This document shows positions 1 through 6,137 of a stretch of DNA of 16,208 nucleotides, piece by piece. Position 1 is the first letter of the stretch, and every line of letters starts with the position of its first letter. Below the pieces are notes generated by a model. It had not been told where the DNA came from. It saw only the letters and a program-made list of their open reading frames with translations, and ran no database searches. The DNA comes from Spirochaetaceae bacterium (GTDB lineage: Bacteria > Spirochaetota > Spirochaetia > SZUA-6 > Fen-1364), in NCBI GenBank assembly GCA_003141795.1, contig PLNO01000300.1, positions 5,286-21,493 of the forward strand, in the 5' to 3' direction. A program made the position numbers and the translations under genes.

Positions 1-2590
1 AGGCCTGGGGTCCGGCAGGCGCGATCTGATAGGAGTACTCCTTGCCGAACTCAACCGCGGAATCCACGTAGCTCGTTCCCGCTACCGACGGTGCGATTTT
101 CTCGTACCCGCTCGGCCCATTGCCGGAACGCCAGACCTCGTAGGCATCGGCGCCGGGGATCTTGCTCCAGTCGACCTTGATCTGCTGGTAGTCTCCCTTG
201 ACCGTCGGCAGCAGGGTCTGCGCGGAGAGCGGGATGACGCGCGTGACGGGAGACGCGCCGGATCCTCCGTCATCGAACCTCACCTTCGCAACGAGGGAAT
301 AGAGGAGCCCGTTCTGTACGTCGGAGAGCGTGACCGGCGGTTTGACCCCTGACAGCGTCTTTCCCTGGTCAGGAACATCGCTGCCCTGCGCGTAGGACAG
401 GTCGAAGCCCTGCGCAAAAGGAACGGTGTCCCACGTTACGGTGATCTTCCTGTCGGATGGCGTCACTGTGAACCCGGGGAGGTCTCCGTCCCCCGGGATG
501 AGACGTACCGTCGTCTCCGTGCGGTTTCCGCTCTTGGCGACGACGGTGAGCGTCAGCGTCTGCGGGCCCGAGAGCCCCTTCGTGGGAACGGAGAACTTGA
601 ACACCCCGTTCTGGCCGAGGGTGGCGGTCCCGCGGGCCGGGGTCGAATTGCGGGAGAAGTCGACCGGAGAGACGAGCCAGGCGAGCGAGTCGATGCCCTC
701 CATGCCGGCTCGCCCGGCAAACGGGTCTTTCACCGCCCCTGCCACGCGTATGAGCGATCCGAAGGCGCTGCCCTGCGTCGGGGCGCTGATCGTGACGGCG
801 GGCTTGAGGTTCCCGTCGTGGAGGAGGACCGTGGTCTGCGTCTGCTTGCTGTTCACGTCCTGGGCGTTGAGCCGGACCTTGACGTCGCCGGTGAGATGCC
901 CGAGGGAGAGCACGAACTTGAACCGACCGTCGGGCTGCGGGGCGACACGGCCGGCCAATCCCGAGACGCCGATCACCTCATAGGCGAAGGATTTCACCTG
1001 GGAGGCGTCGTCGCCGACAGCCACCCGACCGTCGAAGACGGTGAGGTCCCTGTAGTACCCGCCGTCGACGGGGGCACTGAGGCTGATCTGTATGCCCTTG
1101 CCGGAGTCCATCAGGACGATCGTCTTCTGCGCGGTGAGCCCCGACGCGCTGGAGGCGGAGATGTTCAACGCCTGCGTCCCGTGGAGCCCCGCGGTTTTCA
1201 AGGGAAAGCTGAAGCCCCCCCCCGCCCCCACGTCGGCGCTGCCGCGGAACGGAGTGCCCGCGATGGACCAGGCCACCGAGGCCACGGGATCCGACGCAGC
1301 CGCCGTCACGGTGCCGGCAACGGTGACGACCGACCCGAACACGCTGTTGTCGACCGGTGAGCTGACGGTGAGCACAGGTGCCGCGGCGGATGCCGCGGCG
1401 GCCGGTGGAACGAGGGTCAACGCCCGTGTAGCCGTCCGCCCGTTCTTGTCCAGGGCCTGCAGCTCGAGCACGGCGGCCCCGTTGACGCCCGCGGTCGGGA
1501 AGGAGAAACGGAACGCGCCCTCCTTCGAGAACGACAGATCGCCGGCGAGCTTCGGCATCCCGATCACGCGCCATGAAACAGACCTCACCTCTCCCGGGGC
1601 ATCCGACGGGTCATGGGGATCTCCGACGATGCCGCTGACGCTCACCGTGTCCGCGTAGGGCGTCTTGTCGGCGGGTGAATCGATGCGGAGGCTCGGACCC
1701 GAAGCGCGGTCATTCAGAGACAGCGTGGCCTGGGCCGCATGGCCGTTCCTGTCGGTGGCAACGAGGCTCATCGTGATGTCGCCGTGCATCCCGACCGTCG
1801 AAAAGGTGACCGAGAAGGAGCCGTCATGGGAAAGGTCCAGCGGTCCCCCAATTGTCGTACCATCCACGGCCCAGGTGGCCGAGGAGATCTCCAAAAGCGG
1901 ATTTGCGGCGTCCTCGGGCCCGCTCACCCGGCCGCTCACCGTGACCGATGAGCCGTAGCTTGACTGCGGGCGGGGAGACGCGATGGAAAGAGCCGGACCC
2001 CGCGTGTCTTCCACGAGCGCGAGCGATTTTTCAGCCGTGCCGCCGCTTTTCTTCCGTGCGCTCACGACGAGGGAGAGCTCCCCGTGCAGGCCTTCGGTGC
2101 TCACCGTTGCACGGAACGAGCCTTTCGGGGAAAGAGTGATCGGCCCCGCCCTGTCCGTGCCGGTGATGCTCCACGATGCCGATTCAACGAACAGTGACGT
2201 CGCGGCGGAGGCGGTGTCGGTGATGGTTCCCGCGACCACGACTGAGGAGCGGTAGCGGCTGCCGGCCGACGGGGAATCGATGCGGACGGCGGGATCTCCC
2301 GCAGCGGCAGCCGGAAGCGGTGCCGGTTTTACGGGCTCCGCAGGCGCAGTCGGCTTCTCGGTCGGAGCGGGCGTTGCGGGTTGTACCTTGGCGGCCGCGG
2401 TTGCCGCCGGCTGTTGCGGTGCCGGCGTCGGGGGCTTTACGGGCTCGGCGGCCGTCAGCGACGGTTCAGTCGGCTGGGGCGCTTCGGTAACAGGTTTCGG
2501 CGCTGGCCGATGAACGAGGACCGCAACGAGCACGGCGGCGGCAATGACGACCGCGAGTGCGCCTATCAGCGCGTAGGATCGCCGCTTCAT
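1..2590 (-). CDS. Membrane-anchored Ig-like / fibronectin-III repeat protein (3' end off window)
   Basis: The frame is open from ATG at 2590 to the left edge (863 codons visible, no stop). The protein begins with KRR and one hydrophobic helix (about residues 6-26), so it is probably anchored in the inner membrane with the rest outside the cytoplasm. A Pro/Ala/Glu-rich linker (about 29-100) follows. Then come six Ig-like modules beginning near residues 102, 201, 301, 407, 502 and 599, each opening with a variant of I-x-S-P-x(5)-Y-x-S-x-V-x-V-x-G. From about 704 there are two fibronectin-III-like modules; the second carries the usual Y-E-V-W-R-S and Y-x-Y-x-I strands. The ATG lies 7 nt after the stop of the upstream gene, so the two form an operon. 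A structural or adhesive envelope role is inferred from the repeats; I see no enzymatic motif. A nine-base C run (1215-1223) lies inside module 4. The visible part is convincing; the function is unknown. Confidence 0.88.
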   Translation of the reverse strand, partial: MKRRSYALIGALAVVIAAAVLVAVLVHRPAPKPVTEAPQPTEPSLTAAEPVKPPTPAPQQPAATAAAKVQPATPAPTEKPTAPAEPVKPAPLPAAAAGDPAVRIDSPSAGSRYRSSVVVAGTITDTASAATSLFVESASWSITGTDRAGPITLSPKGSFRATVSTEGLHGELSLVVSARKKSGGTAEKSLALVEDTRGPALSIASPRPQSSYGSSVTVSGRVSGPEDAANPLLEISSATWAVDGTTIGGPLDLSHDGSFSVTFSTVGMHGDITMSLVATDRNGHAAQATLSLNDRASGPSLRIDSPADKTPYADTVSVSGIVGDPHDPSDAPGEVRSVSWRVIGMPKLAGDLSFSKEGAFRFSFPTAGVNGAAVLELQALDKNGRTATRALTLVPPAAAASAAAPVLTVSSPVDNSVFGSVVTVAGTVTAAASDPVASVAWSIAGTPFRGSADVGAGGGFSFPLKTAGLHGTQALNISASSASGLTAQKTIVLMDSGKGIQISLSAPVDGGYYRDLTVFDGRVAVGDDASQVKSFAYEVIGVSGLAGRVAPQPDGRFKFVLSLGHLTGDVKVRLNAQDVNSKQTQTTVLLHDGNLKPAVTISAPTQGSAFGSLIRVAGAVKDPFAGRAGMEGIDSLAWLVSPVDFSRNSTPARGTATLGQNGVFKFSVPTKGLSGPQTLTLTVVAKSGNRTETTVRLIPGDGDLPGFTVTPSDRKITVTWDTVPFAQGFDLSYAQGSDVPDQGKTLSGVKPPVTLSDVQNGLLYSLVAKVRFDDGGSGASPVTRVIPLSAQTLLPTVKGDYQQIKVDWSKIPGADAYEVWRSGNGPSGYEKIAPSVAGTSYVDSAVEFGKEYSYQIAPAGPQA
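484..2287 (-). repeat. Six tandem Ig-like modules of about 100 residues
   Basis: Translated on the minus strand, six copies of one beta-sandwich module follow each other at spacings of 99, 100, 106, 95 and 97 residues. Each copy has the opening S/A-P motif, a V-x-V-x/S-G strand, an S-W/A-x-V/I central strand, an x-G-x-F-x-F/V strand, then G-L/V-x-G and a final strand ending in a polar turn. The copies are diverged at the DNA level, so this is old protein repetition rather than recent DNA duplication. Confidence 0.8.
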
Positions 2591-2596
2591 CACGCG

Positions 2597-4783
2597 TTAT
2601 TCATCCCCGTTCGCGAAGAGGGCCTGGGGACCGGTGGCCTCTGCTGCCCGGGGACCGGCGTTCGTGCCCGACGTGCCCTTGAGGTATCCGTAGGCACCGA
2701 CAAGGTTGGGATCGACGGCTGCAGCTTTATTGTAGTAGATCGTCGCCTGGTCGAAGTTCTCCAGCTCGTAGTAGGAACGGGAGATGTTCAACAGCACACG
2801 GGGGTAAAGGGAGGAGCTCTGCTTGTTGTCCGTGACCATCGAGTCCTCGGCCTGGTGGTACACCTTCAGGGCGCTCTGGTAGTCCTGCTGCAGGAAATAC
2901 ACGTTGCCGAGGTTGACCTCGGCGCTCAGGAAGTTCCTGTCCAGCGCGAGGGCAGTATTGAGCGCCTTCACCGCCTGGTCCCACCGGCCGAACTGTGCGG
3001 CGATGATGCCGATCCTGTTGTAGTCCGACTTCGAATTGCTCTCCGTGGCGACCTTGGTGTAGCTGTCGATGACCGCGTTGATGATCTTGTCCGCGGAATC
3101 CCGGAAGTTGTCCGCGATCTTGCGCGTGTCTCCGTACTGGAGCCCCAGGTCCTCCTCCTTCAATCCGACGGGACGGAAGACGTCCTGGCTCTTGGAGGTG
3201 AAGTAGATCTGCCTGTCCTTGGGGTTGCTCTCCAGCGCCTTCCACTCCTCCACGCCCTTGCGCCACGCGGAGACGAAGTCGGAGACCCCGACCATCGTCA
3301 TCTCCACTGGAATCCAGAGCTCTCCGTCCACGTCGAAGGTCATGTCCTTGTCGGGGTACAGCTCCTTGTAGGAAGCCGTGGGGATCTTCGTCCCGAAGAC
3401 GGGATAGATGTGGCCGGGCACGGTGATGAAGCCGGTCGGAATACCCACGGACTCCATGATCGCGCAGAACAACGCCGTAAGGTCACTGCAGTCTCCGGCC
3501 TTCCTCTGCAGGGTCTCACGGGGAAGGTGCACGTGGTCGACGGTGAGCGGATTGGCCTGCGCCTGCGAGAAGGAAGAAGTGAGGGCGAGCTGGTAGATGA
3601 CCCCGAGCTCCTTCAAGGCGTAGTAGGTGGCCATCGCGGTCTGCACGGGCTCGCTGTAGCCGGGGACCGTGCGGTCCTTGACCGCCTGCCTGATGAACGT
3701 GGCGTAGTTGCGCAGCGCCGTATCGGCCTTCGTGATGAAGGCCGCCTCCTTGCGGTCGTCGTCCCAGCTGATGGACGTGCGGTCGTACAGCGTATAGGAG
3801 ACCGGCAGGGACTGCTTGGCCGCCCTGTTGTGGGAGGTGTACTCCACGATGATCTCCCCGTTGAGCGGGGTGTCGCCGTTGGTATTGAACACCTCGCCGT
3901 TGAAGGAAGCGACCACGGGGATCTCCACGCTCTTTCCCGCGTCCAGGGACGGGATCGATTTCAACGTGGTGGGCGTGTCCATGTAGCCGGCCTGGTTGAA
4001 AGTCACCTGGACGTCGGTGATGGGGAACCTCTCCACGTTGGTGATCGTCACCTTGGCGAACGGGTTCTTGGCATAGTAGCTCTGCATGGCGGCGAACAGC
4101 GCCGGGAAGGTCACCTCGCCGAAGCTGATGCTGCGGATGGCGGACTTCGGGGCGTCGGGATCCTCGCCGAACCGGTAGGCCACGGACCCCCCGATGCCGA
4201 CGGTCAGGCCGTTGAACTGGGTGAGGAGCTGCAGGGCGTATCGATAGGTGACGCTCGGGACGAGCTCGATGCTGAAGTTGAACGACGGGCTGAAGGCCAC
4301 CCGGGCCGCCACTGTTGCAAGAAGGTTGTCAGTTCTGGCTTCCGTAGAGCCCGTCGTGGAGAGAACGTTTATCGACGGGAAGTCGATCAATTCGTAGCCG
4401 GCGGCGACGTCGACCCCCATTTCGAAGTTCTTCGCGAACCTCGTGGACCAGCCGAAACCCGGCATGATGTAGTACTGCGAGTTCTGGAACTTCAGATCGA
4501 CCGAATCGGAGGCGAAGTTGAACCAGTTGACCCCCAGCTTCAGCAAGGGCGACCAGATGGGCGCGTCGGGGAGGGGCATGCGGAGGGTGCCGCCGAATCC
4601 GTAGTAGTTGCTGTAGTCGAGCTTGTCGCCGACATAGGGAGTGACGTTGTCGAAGGAGACGGCGAAGGAGAAGGGATACGCATAATAGGTGTTCAGATCT
4701 ATTCCCTGCGCATGGCCGAGCGCAGCGCAAATGAAAAGGAGAACTGCGGCGACAGCGAGCCGCGGCCTTCCCGTGAATCCCAT
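2597..4783 (-). CDS. Exported beta-barrel + transglutaminase-like + TPR protein
   Basis: This 728-residue protein starts at ATG 4783, with AAAGGG (4792-4797) 8 nt upstream. Residues 1-25 form a signal peptide with a likely cut after G-H-A. Residues 26 to about 215 are rich in alternating aromatic and hydrophobic strands, like a small outer-membrane barrel. About 225-330 looks like an Ig/CARDB-type beta domain. About 340-510 is transglutaminase-like: A-G-D-C-S-D gives nucleophile C432 and G-H-I-Y gives H458. The third residue is probably in W-I-P-V-E-M-T (E494), where papain-fold transglutaminases usually have Asp; D484 and D486 are alternatives. About 590-705 contains TPR-type helical pairs, including a clear Y-x-x-A-x-x-x-D-P. 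It is the first gene of the operon with the Ig/FN3 protein. Peptide or cell-wall cross-link processing in the periplasm is possible, but the substrate is unknown. Confidence 0.9.
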   Translation of the reverse strand: MGFTGRPRLAVAAVLLFICAALGHAQGIDLNTYYAYPFSFAVSFDNVTPYVGDKLDYSNYYGFGGTLRMPLPDAPIWSPLLKLGVNWFNFASDSVDLKFQNSQYYIMPGFGWSTRFAKNFEMGVDVAAGYELIDFPSINVLSTTGSTEARTDNLLATVAARVAFSPSFNFSIELVPSVTYRYALQLLTQFNGLTVGIGGSVAYRFGEDPDAPKSAIRSISFGEVTFPALFAAMQSYYAKNPFAKVTITNVERFPITDVQVTFNQAGYMDTPTTLKSIPSLDAGKSVEIPVVASFNGEVFNTNGDTPLNGEIIVEYTSHNRAAKQSLPVSYTLYDRTSISWDDDRKEAAFITKADTALRNYATFIRQAVKDRTVPGYSEPVQTAMATYYALKELGVIYQLALTSSFSQAQANPLTVDHVHLPRETLQRKAGDCSDLTALFCAIMESVGIPTGFITVPGHIYPVFGTKIPTASYKELYPDKDMTFDVDGELWIPVEMTMVGVSDFVSAWRKGVEEWKALESNPKDRQIYFTSKSQDVFRPVGLKEEDLGLQYGDTRKIADNFRDSADKIINAVIDSYTKVATESNSKSDYNRIGIIAAQFGRWDQAVKALNTALALDRNFLSAEVNLGNVYFLQQDYQSALKVYHQAEDSMVTDNKQSSSLYPRVLLNISRSYYELENFDQATIYYNKAAAVDPNLVGAYGYLKGTSGTNAGPRAAEATGPQALFANGDE

Positions 4784-4972
4784 GCTGCTAACCCTTTCGT
4801 CTACCTTCTAGATAGGGCGGATGTTCCACCGTTGCTCGTTCAATACTATCACGCCGGCAAAAATGTTCCTATAGTCACGCCCGGATCCGCGCGATGTCGT
4901 GCGGAACTGTTATGTGATACGGTAACATTCGCGGCCGTCTCAGTGTTCAATGGGGAAAAGAAAGGGGTGCTC
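4784..4972. promoter_or_regulatory. Divergent intergenic control region
   Basis: This 189-bp gap separates the minus-strand envelope operon from the plus-strand CoA-binding gene and must hold both promoters. It is more AT-rich than its flanks. On the plus strand TATAGT (4870-4875) is a 5/6 match to a -10 box but has no convincing -35. On the minus strand TAGTAT, within 4838-4854, is a weak -10 candidate. Neither assignment is firm. Confidence 0.5.
4838..4880. repeat. Imperfect direct repeat, operator-like
   Basis: Two copies of GTTC-(6 or 7 nt, AT-rich)-TCACGC lie at 4838-4854 and 4865-4880. Their right ends are 26 bp apart, close to two and a half helical turns. Both cover the candidate -10 hexamers of the divergent promoters, which is where a regulator shared by both genes could bind. 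No known operator is recognised. Confidence 0.35.
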
Positions 4973-5428
4973 ATGAACTCTCTATCCGAGGTGAAAGATT
5001 TCGTATCGCAGAAGACCCTGGCGATGGTGGGTCTCTCCCGCAATGAAAAAGCTTTCAGCGCCAGCATCTTCAAAGAGCTGACCGCCAAGGGGTACAAGCT
5101 CCTGCCGATCAATCCGAACGCAGCAGAAATCGGCGGCCACGTCTGCTATCCCAGCCTGGCGAAGCTTCCTGAGAAGGTGGGCGGGGTGTTGATCGTCACG
5201 CCCGCCGCGCAAACGGCCAGGGTCGTGCAGGAAGCCGCTGACCGGGGGATGACGCGCGTATGGATCCAGCAGGGTGCGCACTCTCCCGAAGCGGAGAAGC
5301 TCTGCCAGGAACGCGGGCTGTCGGCGGTCTCCGGCAAGTGCATCATGATGTTCGCCGAGCCCGTGAGCTCGATCCACTCGGTACATCGCTGGTTCGCGAA
5401 GACCTTCGGCCAACTTCCGAAGGATTGA
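4973..5428 (+). CDS. CoA-binding domain protein (YccU-like)
   Basis: A 151-residue single-domain protein matching the CoA_binding_2 family (Rossmann-like fold, as in Escherichia coli YccU). Typical features are the early strand with M-V-G-L-S-R-N, the strand L-L-P-I-N-P-N-A, the strand V-L-I-V-T-P-A-A, the stretch V-W-I-Q-Q-G-A and the conserved S-G-K-C-I-M region near the end. ATG 4973 is chosen because AAAGGGG (4961-4967) sits 5 nt upstream and the family motif starts just after it; the frame is open far upstream, but that part is not protein-like. Members are thought to bind acyl-CoA; the physiological role is poorly defined. It is a stand-alone gene. Its stop is 4 bp from the stop of the convergent FMN-binding gene. 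Confidence 0.9.
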   Translation: MNSLSEVKDFVSQKTLAMVGLSRNEKAFSASIFKELTAKGYKLLPINPNAAEIGGHVCYPSLAKLPEKVGGVLIVTPAAQTARVVQEAADRGMTRVWIQQGAHSPEAEKLCQERGLSAVSGKCIMMFAEPVSSIHSVHRWFAKTFGQLPKD

Positions 5429-5432
5429 GGGC

Positions 5433-6068
5433 CTAGGGGGCGCGCGCCGCGTCCCCGATCGCTTTCAGAAGCACATTGCTCGACGCCGTGGCGCCGCTCA
5501 CCGCGTCCACATGCAGAGACCCGCTTTTCCGAACACGGGAGAAGAGCGTGGCGGCGAGCTTCTCATCGACGTTCTTTCCCGCTTTCAACTTCAGCTCCGT
5601 GATGCTCCCCCCGCTCGCCGTGATCTCCACGGTTGCCGAGACCTCACCGTCGCTGGCCGTGGCGCTGCGCGTGCCCTCCGGCAGGGCGGAGAGCGCCGTA
5701 GCGGGAATCGCTGCCCGGGTCTCTGCGATCACCGTGGCGAACCGCGATTGCGCCGATCCGAACCGTATCCCGAACACAATAGCCATGACCGCCAGGAGGA
5801 GCACGACTCCCGCAGGTACGAAAACCGGCCGGTACCTGGCGGCGGAGGCGTTGCGGGAGAAGCGGCGGTTTCGCACGGTGCACGTGAGGCCCGCGAGCAA
5901 CCCGCAGAGCGCACTTGCGGCAGGGGCGAAGGAGCAGACCGACCTGTAGCCGAGCACGTTCGGCTTGGAAGCGCCCGGATTCGGGATCATCGTCACGATC
6001 GCCAGAAGGCTGAGCACGATCGTGAGCCCGAGCAGCGCATAATACGATTTCGACTCGGCTGGATTCAT
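5433..6068 (-). CDS. Three-helix membrane protein with FMN-binding domain
   Basis: This 211-residue protein has three hydrophobic helices (roughly residues 8-26, 45-63 and 80-104). An extracytoplasmic C-terminal FMN_bind domain (about 140-211) ends in D-A-V-S-G-A-T-A-S-S. In RnfG/NqrC-type domains the Thr of the S-G-A-T motif receives FMN covalently through ApbE, so T194 is the predicted flavinylation site. A role in electron transfer at the membrane is inferred. The frame is open far upstream, giving two possible ATGs, 6077 and 6068. I prefer 6068 because a TTGACC-N17-CATCAT promoter would start transcription at or 1 nt before it, and ATG 6077 overlaps that -10 box. No Rnf, Nqr or ApbE gene is nearby. 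Confidence 0.85.
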   Translation of the reverse strand: MNPAESKSYYALLGLTIVLSLLAIVTMIPNPGASKPNVLGYRSVCSFAPAASALCGLLAGLTCTVRNRRFSRNASAARYRPVFVPAGVVLLLAVMAIVFGIRFGSAQSRFATVIAETRAAIPATALSALPEGTRSATASDGEVSATVEITASGGSITELKLKAGKNVDEKLAATLFSRVRKSGSLHVDAVSGATASSNVLLKAIGDAARAP

Positions 6069-6075
6069 GGTTCCC

Positions 6076-6104
6076 ATGATGCGGGAAGCCCTGCCCGTGG
6101 TCAA
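6076..6104 (-). promoter_or_regulatory. Promoter of the FMN-binding gene, leaderless geometry
   Basis: On the minus strand TTGACC (6104-6099) and CATCAT (6081-6076) are separated by 17 bp: 5/6 and 4/6 matches to sigma70-type boxes. The start point expected 7-8 nt after the -10 falls at 6069-6068, the A of the preferred ATG. There is no Shine-Dalgarno sequence at a useful distance, which fits a leaderless transcript. Confidence 0.5.
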
Positions 6105-6118
6105 TGGCGTTGGAACCG

Positions 6119-6127
6119 TGCTATCAT
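6119..6127 (+). promoter_or_regulatory. Extended -10 promoter of the histidine kinase
   Basis: TGC followed by TATCAT (5/6 to TATAAT) forms an extended -10 element. Transcription would start near 6134, about 4 nt before the kinase ATG at 6138. No good -35 is seen; the hexamer 17 bp upstream is GGTCAA. AGGAT at 6130-6134 would be at the extreme 5' end, so a very short or absent leader is predicted. Confidence 0.4.
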
Positions 6128-6137
6128 GTAGGATCCC

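Noticed and set aside
2381..4972. Very long plus-strand open frame running into the CoA-binding gene
   Set aside because: It is antisense to the convincing transglutaminase/TPR gene, has the low-complexity V/G/R/H composition of a high-GC shadow, and only the part from 4973 resembles a protein family.
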